Notes: generated by a model not told the origin, from the letters alone. DNA of 64,000 bases from Coccinella septempunctata (GCF_907165205.1 NC_058194.1:5493730-5557729); one strand, 5' to 3'. Shown: positions 44,184-55,654, counted from the stretch's first letter. Numbers and translations: made by a program.

Positions 44184-45677
44184 ATGTCGGAGGTCTCAGA
44201 CAATGAGAGCTCCTACATGGAAGCTACGGACACCGAAGAATTCAGCGATAGAGAAGCAGAGGAGCTTGTAAGGCCCAAAGAAGAGAATGAGCAATTGAAG
44301 GCTCAAATAAATAAATTAACTGAAACCGCAGCTCAATTGGTCGGAGAGATACGCCTCTTGAGAAAGGAAGTTAATAAGAATAAAGCGCCTCAATTCCCTA
44401 GTTTTGCGAAAATTGCAAAACACATTTCGGTACAGAAATCTCCCACATTTGCAGAAATTGCAAAGCCGGTAGCAGTCCCCAAAAATTCCTCCAAACAGGA
44501 AGTAGCTAAGAACCGGAAAAGAATAAAAATTTTGCAACTCAAGTTGCAAAAACCCAGAACGCGCCACCTTCAAAACGCGCGCGTAATGAAAGTGCATCTT
44601 CAGACGAAGAGACCGCAAAAAAAGCAACGGAGATACCTGAAAAAGGTAAAATTCCACCCATCACGACGATGGGTACAGCCTCAGCTCAACAGAAAAGTGG
44701 AGGAGAGGAAAGAAAAAATCCCCCCTGTCACCCTGAGAGGTACGTCCGAATGGACGTCAATTTCCAACGCGTTAATGCGAAACGGTATTAAATACCAAAG
44801 AGCGACGACAGTAAAGGACGGTATAAGAATCGTCCCACAAACCGCCGATGATCATAGAAGGATGACGGACTTCCTTCATAAAATAAATAGGGAGTTTTAC
44901 ACTCTTCAACGGGAGGAAGAAAAGAAAATCTACGCGGTAGTGAGATACCTACCGCTGGATGCAGATATCCCGACGATCCTTGACGACCTCAAGGATCAAG
45001 GGATCGTCGATGCTGAGGTCATAAGGATGACCTCGAATAAAACAAAAAAGCCGATGCCCTTATTGCTGGTTTAAACCCAGAATAAGGGTATCTTCGAGGT
45101 GAGAAGGCTCTACAACATGAACTGTGTTGTTGAACCTAAGAGAAGAACGACCGGGCCTGGACAATGTTACCGCTGTCAGCGATATGGACATGCCCAAAGT
45201 AAGTGCACTTTTCCATGGAGGTGCGAGAAATGCTCTGGTAATCACAGCTCCAAGGAGTGTACGCTTACCAGGGAGAACGAGGAGCGAAATGCCTCTTGTG
45301 TTCTCTGTGGAGAGCAAGGACATCCAGCCAGCTACAAGGGATGTAGCGAATGGAAATTGGTCACTAAAAAGACCAAGAGATCGCCAAGATCGAACCAGAC
45401 CAGCTCGAGGCCAACACAAAATACACCGAGGCCATCCCAAAACTCTTCGGAAGTGAAGAAACCCCAGGAAACTGCAACCAAAGCAGTCAAAGAGACGAAG
45501 AAACCAGAGAAAAAGACGGAAAAGGCAAAAACCGTCAAAAAAGCCGAAACCAGAAAAGGAATTTCTGGAATCACTGAGGAACTGGATAAGTTCGCGAAAA
45601 ACCTCCTCAGCACGATGATGCAGAATCTGGAAAAAGAGATTGAGAAGAAGATGCAGCAAATTATTAAGAATATTTAA
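44184..45677 (+). pseudogene. Jockey ORF1 (gag-like, CCHC knuckles), with lesions
   Basis: ATG at 44184 (MSEVSDNESS) begins an acidic, coiled-coil-prone N-terminus. The gag domain follows (VTLRGTSEWTSISNALMRNG near 44730-44790; FLHKINREFYTL), then three zinc knuckles: CYRCQRYGHAQSKC (about 45170), CEKCSGNHSSKEC, and CVLCGEQGHPASYKGC (about 45300), and a lysine-rich tail. A TAA at 45072-45074 cuts the frame; the relic at 12390-14050 has a lysine codon there. Between about 44525 and 44700 the frame is shifted: the alternative register gives a serine/acid-rich linker like the relic's, so two compensating indels are likely. The stop TAA overlaps the ORF2 ATG (TAATG, 45675-45679). Confidence 0.85.
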
Positions 45678-48386
45678 TGGCTGACACGACGATAAAGAAC
45701 AATCTCATAATCATCTCTTGGATCGTCGAAGGATTGAGAGCCCGCAGATCAGAATTCGAAGAACTGATTGAAGAGAAGAGACCGGATGTCATAGCTCTCC
45801 AAGAAATGAGACTTAACCCCAACGTTCGGATAGCATTTCCCAATTACTATATTTACAGAAATGATAGACCTAACAGCACAGGTGGCGTTGCTATACTGGC
45901 TAGAAGGAATATGGATCACCCTTTCGACCAAATATTCAATGGACAAGAAGTAGAAGCAATATCGATTATTGTGAATACTAATCGAGGACAAGTGAAGATT
46001 ATTTCAACTTATAAATCACCGGATAAGGACATGCTGGAAGAGGATCTAAAAATGCTACTAGAAGGAAAACACCCTAAAATCATAATTGGTGATCTTAACT
46101 GCAAATCGCAGGAATGGAATAGTAGAGTGGAAAATACCAACGGGAGAAGACTGAAGATTTATGCTGAAAAACTTAATGCAGTTGTAATAGGACCTGATAT
46201 ACCGACCTACATACCAAGAGTAAATGGACTACCCGATGTACTGGACATTGTCGTGATGAAAGACATCACTGAAGAAATCAGCATTGATACAATAGAATAC
46301 GGAACTTCAGACCACAATACCATAGAATTCATAGTGGGACATGGCCCAAGAAACGAAGAAGAGACACAAACCAAGGATCGCACAGACTGGGAGAAATATA
46401 AGAATTTACTTCAGGAGAAAATCACGGAAATTCCCCAAATAAACACCCGGGATGAATAAGATGAAGCAGTTGGAAAATTGGAAAATCGAATAAAAGAAGC
46501 CTATGAAGAAAGCACCAAGAGAATAAGGAAACCAATTCCGAAACATTCACACGGAGATACGCCAAGGGATATAAAGGAACTTATAAAAAAAGAACAGAAG
46601 ACTCAGAAAAATCTACAGAACAACAAAAAAAGAAGAAGACTAGAAGAAACTGAATAAGCATAGCCAGATATTGAAAAATGCTTTAACAGAACTGCGCAAT
46701 AACAGATGGCAACAGAGATTAAGGGAACTGAATACAATAGACCACTCGGCTTGGAAAATGCAAAAACGCTTACGACGAGAAGGGACAGTTATACCTCCAC
46801 TGCATGGAGCAAACGGAATGGTATATACGAGACTTGAGAAAGCCGAAGCACTGGCCGACTCAATTGAGAGAGAAGCCAGAATAAATTACAGAAATGATGA
46901 TGACAATGAAGATCTAGAAGAAGAAGTGGAGGCAAACAAAGAACTGATGATGGAACCACAGGAAACCGAAATCATTCCAAAACCGGCTTCACCAACAGAA
47001 ATCAAAGAGATCATAATGAAATTGAAGAACAGGAAAGCGCCGGGAGAAGATAGGATAACGAATTATATGTTGAAGAAATTGCCTAGAAAAGGAATAGCAG
47101 CCTTGACGAATATAACAAACGGAGTGATGAGGACCGAATACTACCCAAAGAGATGGAAAACTGCAGAAATGATAGTTTTCAACAAGCCTGGAAAGGAACG
47201 GAAATTTCCTCAAAATTATAGACCAATCAGCCTACTATCAGCACTAGGAAAAATCGTCGAGAGGGTTATCGCTAAAAGGCTGAATGAGGAAACAGAAATG
47301 TTGAAGATAATTCCACCCGAACAATTTGGATTTCGACGAGAAAATTCGACTGAACTCCAATTACTACGGCTCATAGAATACGTCACCGAAGGAATGCAGA
47401 CCAAACAGGCCACAGGATTGGTTCTGATGGATATCGAGAGAGTTTTTGATAGAGTATGGCACGAAGGCCTAATCTACAAGATGAAAAAAGCAGGATATTC
47501 GACCAAGCTATGCAAGATTATAAGGAACTATCTGAGGAATAGAAACTTTTATGTGAAAATAGATGGAGCAACCTTTCAAACCAGACAATTGGAAGCGGGA
47601 GTGCCTCAAGGATCGGTACTTGGACCTCTGCTTTACGTAATATACGTCTATGATATCCCGAAGAATGCTAGAAATATGCTCACCTTGTACGCAGATGACA
47701 CAGGAATAGCGTTCAGACATCGACACCCAGAGATCATACACCGGAGACTGCAGGAAGCCATAGATGAATTACTCAAATGGTGCATCATATGGAAAATACA
47801 AATCAATGGAAGAAAGACTCAAGCAATATTACAGCAAAAGAGAAGATTGAGGATGGAAGAAAACCTTGAAGTTGATGGAGAAGAGGTTGAATGGAAAAAT
47901 GAAGCAACATACCTAGGAGTGACGCTTGACAGAGGACTTACATGGAAAAACCACATCAAATTTGAAGTTGATAAAACAAAAGCCGCAATGAGTAAACTTT
48001 ATCCACTCATAGGCAGAAGAAGTCATATGAATAAGAACATCAAGTTGACGATGATTAAAACAATTGCGCGACCACAACTCACATATGGATCGGCGGCATG
48101 GGGCTTCGCAGCCAAGACCCACATCAAGAAAATACAGGCCACTGAGAATAAACTCCTTAGAATGGCGATGGACTTACCATAGTTTGTTAGGAACAAACAA
48201 ATCTACAAGGACTTGGAATGGAAACCAGTTACAGAATTTATGAAGAGAAAGGCGGAAAGGATATTCGACAAAGCCAATCAACATACAAATGAGGAACTAC
48301 GAAGATTAGTCGACTACGATCCAACGGAAGAAGCTAGAAGTTCAAGAACCTACCACCGAAGACCCAGAGATCAGTTAAGGATTTAA
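45677..48386 (+). pseudogene. Jockey ORF2 (APE endonuclease and RT), with stops
   Basis: It starts at ATG 45677 within TAATG. Endonuclease motifs are IALQEMRL, GGVAILARR, TYKSP, GDLNCKSQEWNSR (near 46089) and SDHNT (near 46308). A TAA at 46457-46459 interrupts; the relic copy has a leucine codon there. A frameshift follows near 46590-46660. RT then runs from 46671 (RKAPGEDRI, NYRPISLLSALGKI, GFRRENST, DIERVFDRVWH, AGVPQGSVLGPLLY near 47600, YADDTGI near 47690). A TAG at 48180-48182 is in frame with a further 68 codons to the TAA at 48384-48386, in keeping with the usual Jockey C-terminus. So RT catalytic residues are intact but the ORF is broken three times. Confidence 0.88.
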
Positions 48387-50186
48387 ATGTATCCAAAGAA
48401 GAGCTTAACCTATAAAAGCTATAGGCAGCATGCAAATATCAACACGACTATGATCGTGTGAGAGTCCAGAAACCATAAGAGTCAACTGGTTAGTAGGCAA
48501 AATGCCCGGAACCTATGAAGAAGCAGTTAAGGGTTTTTAGTGGGTCTCGAGCTCAGAGAGTGAGAATCCCCACACTGTTCCCCCTCAGGAGAGGGTGTGT
48601 TCGTCTGTTTGCAGATTTTCCCCCTGCTACACCAAAAAAAAAAAAAAAATAGCAATGATTTAATTTTATTGAAAGATTCTTGGCATTCTCTAGACCATAT
48701 AAATTTCACATCTTTCGGCAATAAATTATGTAATGGATCCAGAATGACTGCACTTTTTGGAACAAACTTATGGTAAAAATTTATTTTTCCTAAGAATTGA
48801 CGTATATTTTTTTTTGTAACAGGTATTGGAAAATTTTTCACAGCTGTTGAATTATCTTTCAGGGGTCTAATTGAATTGTTTTCTATTATATGACCTAAAT
48901 ATTTGGCAGGATTATTCGCAAAATTACATTTCGAAAATTTCAGTCTGAAACCTTCTCTATGAATTGCTTCCAACAATCTCGATAGATGTGATAGATGTTC
49001 TTCGAAACTTTTCGAAAAAATCAATATGTGGTCTATAAAATTATCTGCAAAATCACATAGTTTGTATTTTCTTAAAATGTTACTCAATATCCTTTGAAAA
49101 ATAGCTGGAGCAGTCTTCAATCCAAATGGCAGACATGTCCATTGAAAATGACCTTGTGTTACAAATGCAGTTTTATATCTATCTTGAATTTTTACAGGAA
49201 TTGACCAGAATGCGGAATTAACGTCAAAAGTAGAGAAATATTTACAATTCACTGTTTTAATCATTGAATCCTCAATCAAAGGAAAGGGTTGTGATTGAGG
49301 GACGACAATTTTGTTCAATTCTCTAAAATCTATACATAACCTTTTGTTTTTCTGCCGTCTTCTTTCTTATAAGCCAGAGTTACAGGAGCAGCAAATGGAC
49401 TATAAGATTCTTCAATCAAATTTTTTTCTAATAATTTTGATACTTGATTCTCTATTTCTTTTCTGTCTTCATTTGAACATCTATATGGACGTTTGTAACA
49501 GTATTTATCTACCATTAAGTCGATATGAGCTTCATAATATCTTACAGCTCCAACATCATATTTATCTTTCGTAAATACTGATTTATATTTTTCTATCAAT
49601 TTATTTATTTAAGATTTTTTGTATATATCTAAATGATTCACGACTATCTCAAATTCATCTGTATTTATATGCTCATTGAAATTTATCTCATATCTATTCA
49701 CATTTTCATGTTCATCAGAATTTGAAAAATAATTCTCTTCATTCTTTTCACCTTGTACATTAGGAATATCTAAAATTTTTGAATTCAAAGAATTATTTTT
49801 GAAAAATTTTCTTGAGATCATATTCTTTTGTTCCAGATCATCAAATTGTGAGATCTCCAAGTCTTGATCTTGTACTAATTTGAAATTTTTAATGCAATCC
49901 AAACCAATTAAAAAATCATAACTGAAATTTTCATTGTCTACTACATAAATGTCCATAATTTTTTCTATATTGAAGATTTTGATTTTAAGGGTTACTGTAC
50001 CTTTTGTTTTTCCATCACCATTAATAGTCCTCAAGTTCACTATCTGGATGTTACTAGCAATTTTTGTTGACTTTATCTTCAATAATTTTGCATTAATCAA
50101 CGATACATTCGAACCTGAATCATATACTCCAAAAACTTCTAGAATATCATTCAATAGTAACTTAACTTCTATTAATGGTGGCACAT

Positions 50187-51158
50187 CTAGTTTTTTGGAT
50201 TCTTTTCATTCAATTCAATCTCCAATGCAATGTTATTCACGGTCTTCAAAACTCCCCCATGGTTTTCCTTTTTGAACCAGCAATTCTTCTCAGGATGATA
50301 ACGTTTACCTTTTTCTTTACTAATACAAATTTGGCATGGTTTGTTTTCATCATTTCGTTTAGGTTTTTCCTCAGGATTCATAGTTTTTCTTTTGTCGTAT
50401 TTATTACCATTATTCTTTGCAACCAAATGTTCAAGTTTTCCAATTTCATTATAAAGATCTTCAGTTTCTCGTAAAATTTCTCTATCAATTTTATCTGCAA
50501 CATAATTAGGTAGACCAAACGCTATTAGGTCTATAAGTGTCCCAGTATCGATTGACTTCCTCACTTCTAATAATAATTTCTCTTTTTTCAAAGCATACTC
50601 AAGCAATGAACCTGCTTGATATTCGAAGGCTAATGCATGTCTGGCTGGTGACCATCCTTTGTTCGCGAAGGTATCACAAAAATTTCTCTCCCATATATTC
50701 CATTCTGCTTCTATCGAATATTTTATCATCATACAGCTGTACCACTCTGCTCCGGAAAATTGCAAGAAATGTTTTAAAATTCCAATTTTCTTTTTGTCTT
50801 CATTTACTTGGAAACGTTCACATTCTTTATTAAAATTTTCAATCCATTGGTTTGCATTCAAATTTCTGCCAGTGAATTTCTCTATCATGAAATCATTCGC
50901 AACTTGTCCTAAATTCTGTGATTGGAATTGTGCTGGCTTATAGTTAATTAACTTCTCTACAAAAATTTCCAAGATTTTTTCTGAGCCAGTTGGGATAGAT
51001 TTATAAGTATTTGTTTCTACCTTGATTTCTTCCAAGTAAATATCATCAAACTGTACATTTTTCTCTTCATCCAAATAAGTTTTCGATATATCTTCCGTTA
51101 GTTTTATCCATAATCTTCTTTTTTGATATCTTTTTGTTAATGATTTTTTTACTTTCAC
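50187..51158 (-). CDS. Gypsy gag
   Basis: The 323-codon frame reads a Gypsy gag: capsid region with NANQWIENFNKECERF, FLQFSGAEWYS, WSPARHALAFEYQAGS and IAFGLPNYVADKI, then the single zinc knuckle CQICISKEKGKRYHPEKNC. The frame opens at GTG, not ATG. An ATG in another frame at about 51233-51235 begins an N-terminal extension, so a one-base break near 51165 is likely. The protease frame starts three bases after this stop in a different register, as expected for gag-pro frameshifting. Confidence 0.8.
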   Translation of the reverse strand: MKVKKSLTKRYQKRRLWIKLTEDISKTYLDEEKNVQFDDIYLEEIKVETNTYKSIPTGSEKILEIFVEKLINYKPAQFQSQNLGQVANDFMIEKFTGRNLNANQWIENFNKECERFQVNEDKKKIGILKHFLQFSGAEWYSCMMIKYSIEAEWNIWERNFCDTFANKGWSPARHALAFEYQAGSLLEYALKKEKLLLEVRKSIDTGTLIDLIAFGLPNYVADKIDREILRETEDLYNEIGKLEHLVAKNNGNKYDKRKTMNPEEKPKRNDENKPCQICISKEKGKRYHPEKNCWFKKENHGGVLKTVNNIALEIELNEKNPKN

Positions 51159-51358
51159 ATAGTTTGGAGTGTTAATAAGTTGTTGGTGCGAATTAACTGG
51201 TTGGTATTCATCTGGTTATTCAAAAACCTCTCCATCAGTTGTTGCTATTGAAGTTACACATATAATGTTTGATTTTCCATCCGCTGTTGGTTTTACGGTA
51301 AAATCAAATCTCAGTTTATGCATGATTTGTGGAATAGATGCAGAAAATGTTGTTTTAT

Positions 51359-51616
51359 AATGAATAGAGACTCAATTGCGTTTCTCTGAAATAAAAGAGG
51401 GAATCTTTATTAACAATATCAAAATTCACAATATAACAAACCTGAAATAATAGAGGGAAACAACATTTAAAGCCTCTAATTCAACCTTTTGAAACTATTT
51501 ATTATGACGCTTCGAAAAAACTTCAAAATTTATTTTAAAGTGTCAGTTCGGCCATTCCAGGTAACACGAATATAATATTTAAGAAAAGCTTCGCGATTAT
51601 AACGCTTTTCTTTACA
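51359..51616 (-). repeat. 5' LTR of the minus-strand Gypsy element
   Basis: Same sequence as the 3' LTR with four substitutions seen. After its end the minus strand reads ATAAAACAACATTTTCTGC, which does not begin with the TGG typical of a PBS. Confidence 0.85.
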
Positions 51617-51755
51617 TATATACACAATTTTTTTAAAACATCTCAAAAACTAGATCTGATAGACAAAATCTGAGAACTTTTTTTACATTCTGCATCCAAA
51701 AATTACCCAGGAACAGTTTCTTAACTGTTCTAACTAATCGCAGGCATCAAAATGT

Positions 51756-53567
51756 GTGTTGGCCTGTGTAATCTACAAGCTGATGGAGAAATACATCAAT
51801 TTCATAGAAAGTTTGGAGCTATCCAAAGTTCTCCGACAACTGAAATGCACTCTCAACAAACGACATCGCACTAGACAACACATAGATGTTCTACAAAATT
51901 GCAGACGTAACAAGATTATTCCAAGATTCCTAAATATCAAGCTTCCTTCATATTTCAATAAGGACTACAAATCATTCGTCCACACTTCTCTATTGAAGAG
52001 GAAGATCAGACGACAATTTAATAGATCTGGTGAGATAGATTTGAGACTCAAATTTTTGCATCGTCATCTTTTGAAATTCCTCCAAACTATAGAATACGAA
52101 GCTCTTATCACCAAACTGGAAGAAACGGTTATTTTAGAAAATATGAGAACATACGCAAGGAGGAGACGGAATCTTGAAATACTCATTTCGTGTAATCAAT
52201 AACGTTATAATTCAAACCAGCCTACCAACGCCAGCAGTGACCACAGAACAGTATTCCACCCTAGATTCACTAACCTTTCTGAGGTTATATTCACTGGGGA
52301 GGAGATCAATACGTTAAATCTTGGACACAAATTTTCGCCAAACCACAGCAAAGTCGATCTGCCTTGCCTTGCTGTAGACCTAGAGTTGCAGACTAAAAAA
52401 CATCCTGAGTATAACAATATCGCAGGCGAGTTGACACTTCTTTTTAAGAAACATTCTAATCTCAAACCAATCAGTTCAAAAGAAATGGTGGATAGCAAGA
52501 ACATCCGCAAGAATATTAAAAAGATTAAAGAGAAACCAGACAACAATGATTTGATTATAACCGAAGCAGATAAAAGTGCCGGCCTAGTGATCCTAAATAA
52601 GAGCGTATATATAGAAAAAACTCTACAATTCTTCGAGGAAAATAACATCAAAGAAAAAAAAACAACCCAATGTTAAGCTACAATAAAAAACTCACTCCTA
52701 CTTTAAAAAAGTGCCTTCCTACTCTGCAGAAACAACTAGATGCCATCAATATACATGCTATTAAAAAAAAGAATCCACGAATACCTACTCTGTACTCCAT
52801 GATCAAACTTCATAAACCAGATAGAAGTATTCGTCCGATTACTTCAGCTATTAACTCACCTGCCAATAAAATCTCCACAGTTCTAAATGGTGTTCTTGTT
52901 GATAAATTGAAATTGAGCTCAAAATACTCTATTAGAAATCCAGCGGAACTCATAAAAGAGCTAAAATCCATCAACCTGGACAAGGACACCACATACCTCT
53001 TATTATCTTTTGATGTAGTGAACCTCTATACCAATGTCCCAGTGGAACAAACCTTATCTATACTTAAAGACCATTTTCACCATCTTTTATCTCAAGAGAA
53101 CTACTTCCAGCTGGTAGAAGAAGATATCGAGAATATATTATCCCTAATAAATTTAGCATCTAAACAAAACTTTTTCGCATTTTGGGACAAACTCTACATC
53201 ATGGCCAACGGACTACCAATGGGCCCTTCACTTAGCGGCGCTATCGCAGAAGCCTACTTGGACTTCATAGAAAAACAAATTATCATTCTTCCCCCGAGTG
53301 AAAATATAGTGTTCTGGAGGAGGTACGTGGACGATATTTTTTGTATTTGGTCCGGCAGTGAGAGAGACTTGGATTCCTTCTTGGATCTTTTGAATAGTCA
53401 GTTTAATATAAAATTCACTTTAGAAAAAGCTTCTGACAACACCATTTATTTTCTGGACTTAAGAATTCAACTTAAACTAGACGAAACATACTACTTCGAA
53501 TTTGATATCTACAGAAAACCTACAAGCACTGACGTTATTATCCCCTATGACACACATCATCCACCAC
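51756..53567 (+). pseudogene. Penelope-like element, N-terminal and RT part
   Basis: The likely start is ATG near 51780. The N-terminal region (51756-52202; RRQFNRSGEIDLRLKFLHRH) is followed by a TAA at 52200-52202, then continues in the same frame through NLSEVIFTGEEINTLNLG to 52650. A one-base shift in an A run at about 52651-52660 leads into the RT (52670-53567): LIITEADKSAGLVIL precedes it, then PTLYSMIKLHKPDRSIRPI, SFDVVNLYTNVP, NGLPMGPSLSG (near 53215) and the catalytic box RRYVDDIF (near 53325). The frame is truncated after YDTHHPP near 53560, exactly where the C-terminal piece at 40138 begins. The GIY-YIG domain is absent here. Confidence 0.85.
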
Positions 53568-53817
53568 ATATGACCCAAACAACACACACACATATTTAAA
53601 ACATTTTATAGACCATAGCTCATAGACTTTTAGATGATCTATAAAACATCAGAAAGTATCGAATCTTTAACCTAGATTCGACGGAAAAATGTCCGCGAGA
53701 TTTACGTTGAAAAGTATCACTTCTTTAGACGTCTATTCGACGTAATTCTAATTATCTCTATAACAAGTACGATTTCTGATATTCTCGAGATTATCCTGAT
53801 TTGGTATTTTGTTTGAT
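53568..53817. other. AT-rich flank before the errantivirus-like element
   Basis: No coding sequence recognised. It continues, after removal of the errantivirus-like element, into 61158 onward and so belongs to the same AT-rich region. Confidence 0.5.
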
Positions 53818-53821
53818 ATAT

Positions 53822-54104
53822 TATTACGAGATGCTCCTCGTACTGGAACGCTGACGCCAGCTTCGTCTTCGCGGAAAGTGTTAGTGCGAGAAGAAAGTGA
53901 TGACTCGGATTCTTCCAGAATCCAAGGTTTCCATGTGAAAAGAGACACATTCTAGTTTAGTTCCATTTTAGAATTCATTCTGTTTGTAACTCCTTTCCGC
54001 TCTGTCCAATTATAAAGTCATTTAGTTTTTCGAAATTGTGATTTATAATTGAAAGAATAAAATTCTTTTTAAAAACAGAGTTTGCGGATCGAAAATCATA
54101 ATTG
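53822..54104 (+). repeat. 5' LTR of the errantivirus-like element
   Basis: It starts TATTACGAGATGCTCC and ends CATAATT. Short for the group (283 bases). The two LTR copies are almost identical. Confidence 0.9.
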
Positions 54105-54121
54105 GCGCTGCGAACAGGATT
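54104..54121 (+). other. Primer-binding site
   Basis: TGGCGCTGCGAACAGGAT begins at the last base of the LTR and has the TGGCGC start expected of a tRNA-primed element. The particular tRNA is not assigned. Confidence 0.6.
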
Positions 54122-54283
54122 TCGCAACGGTTTTCGGTTTTTTCAAGAAACGAACTAACTGAAAATAGTTTCCACTAGTGAACACAAACTGTTCGAGGAA
54201 CCCCGTTGAGTTTTAACTCTTAGTGCGAAATTCCAAACTTCACCAACCCACTTCGACCAGAAGGAAGGACGTTCCACCCTAGG

Positions 54284-54303
54284 ATGCAAATCTTGGTGTA
54301 AGT
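54284..54303 (+). promoter_or_regulatory. Probable splice donor for the env message, with upstream ATG
   Basis: An ATG at 54284 is followed after four codons and two bases by GTAAGT (54298-54303), a consensus donor. The matching acceptor is at 59271-59273 (TTGTTCTTTTCAG). Joining them would leave the env frame open from this ATG. Errantivirus env mRNA is made by such splicing. Confidence 0.6.
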
Positions 54304-54349
54304 CCTATTTTCCACCACATTTCCTTTATCACCAGTATTCTTTATTTCG

Positions 54350-55643
54350 ATGACAGACTCATCTCATCAATTAGAGATAATTGCTGAAGAGCCAGAAATT
54401 TTAGAATCTTTGAATTCTCATAATATTCAAGAACGCTTACTTAGGAATAATCGATTTCGGCCGTATCCTATCAGAAATTTCAATAACGAAATGAATCAAA
54501 ACTCTTCTAACACCCCAACACTCCCAACAGTAGCCGACCCTATGTCTAGACAAGACATCCAATTATTACTTAATTCTATTCCAGAATTTTCACCGGGTAA
54601 AAATTTATCAATTTTCATAAACGAGGTAGATAATTTAGTCTTACATTTACGTGGCAGACTAACAACCGATCTCGAATTTTGCTTGAATTTTTCGATCCGT
54701 TCGAAAATCTTAAATGAAGCACGAGACTTCATCTCTTTCCAAAATGCGACGGATTGGCCTTCGATCAGACGTGCTCTCCTTCAGAGATACGGAGATCAAA
54801 GGAACGAAGAACTATTAATTGCTGCGGTTTCACAATGCGTCCAAAAAAGACACGAAAATTATTTAGATTATTATTGCCGAATTTCAAAAACTCTGAGTGA
54901 TCTCTTACAACACCTCTCTTTGAATATACAAGACCAAAATCTATTAACTTATAAAAAATGCGAAGCAGAGAAATTGTCACTAAAAACATTCCAAGCAGGA
55001 TTACTCGAACCTTATAGATCCTATATAAGCAATTTCGAGTTGAAGAGCTTAGAAGAATGCATCAATAAATGTAAATTTTATGACAACAGGAAACAAGAAT
55101 GGGAATATTCCGAATTTCTTCGTAAATCCCAAGAAACCAAGAAGCCTTTGGCACAACCTCATTTCAAACAGAATCAAAATTATAATGATCATTTACCTAG
55201 ATTTTCTAATAACAGTTTCAATCAAAATTTACCAACAAGATTTTCCAATAGCAACTCTAATCAAAACTTACCAAACAATTGTTTTTCCAAATAATCAACC
55301 TTTGAGAAATAATCAGAAATTTTTCACAAATCAACAAGTTTTTGGTACTAAACCAGGGTCAAGTATCTATAAATCGAATCCAGAACCGACACCAATGTCA
55401 ATTTCGACCAGAAATACAAAACCGACGCCTATGTCGATTTCTACCAGAAATTCGAAATTCCCACAAAAACAATTATTCAACGTACAATTCAAACCCGATG
55501 ATGTAATCGATCATGAAGCTGAATCTTACGAACCCGAACATTCTGAAGAAAATGTTATGAATTTTTCCGAAGAAGATGAGAATTATTATTACGAAATGGA
55601 TGAAAATTTTCAAGAAGCTCCTCCAGAAACCCCAGGAACTTAG
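54350..55643 (+). pseudogene. Errantivirus-like gag with one frame break
   Basis: The ATG at 54350 begins a 314-codon frame typical of errantivirus gag: a region with LLNSIPEFSPGKNLSIFIN, LNEARDFISFQNATDWPSI, and LQRYGDQRNEELL. No zinc knuckle is present, as in many errantiviruses; instead there are N/F/Q-rich repeats. The frame stops at 55294, but a second register, open from 55080 to 55643, continues the N/Q-rich sequence and then twin PTPMSISTRN repeats and an acidic tail. A one-base change near a T run at about 55275-55295 is likely. Confidence 0.8.
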
Positions 55644-55654
55644 ATCTCAATTCC

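Larger units (their letters stand above)
43715..48648 (+). mobile_element. Near full-length Jockey-type LINE inserted in the Gypsy RT/RNase H border
   Basis: A 4934-base element with a 5' UTR containing a 66-base tandem duplication, two ORFs, a 262-base 3' UTR and a poly(A) tail (48633-48648). The 12-base target duplication ATAGCAATGATT lies at 43703-43714 and 48649-48660. Removing the element and one duplication keeps the Gypsy pol frame open across the site, so borders are exact. Several nonsense changes make it non-functional. A related minus-strand copy lies at 12390-14050. Confidence 0.92.
42099..50184 (-). pseudogene. Gypsy pro-pol (protease, RT, RNase H, integrase), disrupted
   Basis: On the minus strand: protease (50184-49609, YDSGSNVSLIN), stop at 49609-49611, pre-RT (49599-49330, SPFAAPVTLAYKKEDG), a one-base shift near an A run at about 49347, then RT (49318-48661; FDVNSAFWSIPV, LPFGLKTAP). 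The catalytic box reads FIDH where FIDD/YIDD is usual. The Jockey insert then intervenes. RNase H (43702-43250; YTDACIKGLWAVL) and integrase follow (zinc-binding part with a stop at 43029-43031; core 42932-42099 with SIDT, LTDQ and NGLNERLNQT as the D, D, E sites). Thus at least two stops, one shift, one catalytic substitution and one insertion inactivate it. Confidence 0.85.
41807..51616 (-). mobile_element. Complete Ty3/Gypsy element, inactivated and split by a Jockey LINE
   Basis: LTR pair 41807-42064 and 51359-51616 (258 bases each, four differences seen), target duplication TATAT at 41802-41806 and 51617-51621, gag, protease, RT, RNase H and integrase in standard Gypsy order on the minus strand. 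Net length without the LINE is about 4.87 kb. The pol frame carries premature stops and a frameshift and is interrupted at 43703-48660. There is no env-like frame. LTR similarity (about 98.4%) points to a moderately recent insertion. The LINE came later. Confidence 0.9.

Noticed and set aside
45060..45659. 199-codon minus-strand frame opposite Jockey ORF1
   Set aside because: Shadow of the zinc-knuckle region; no recognised domain.
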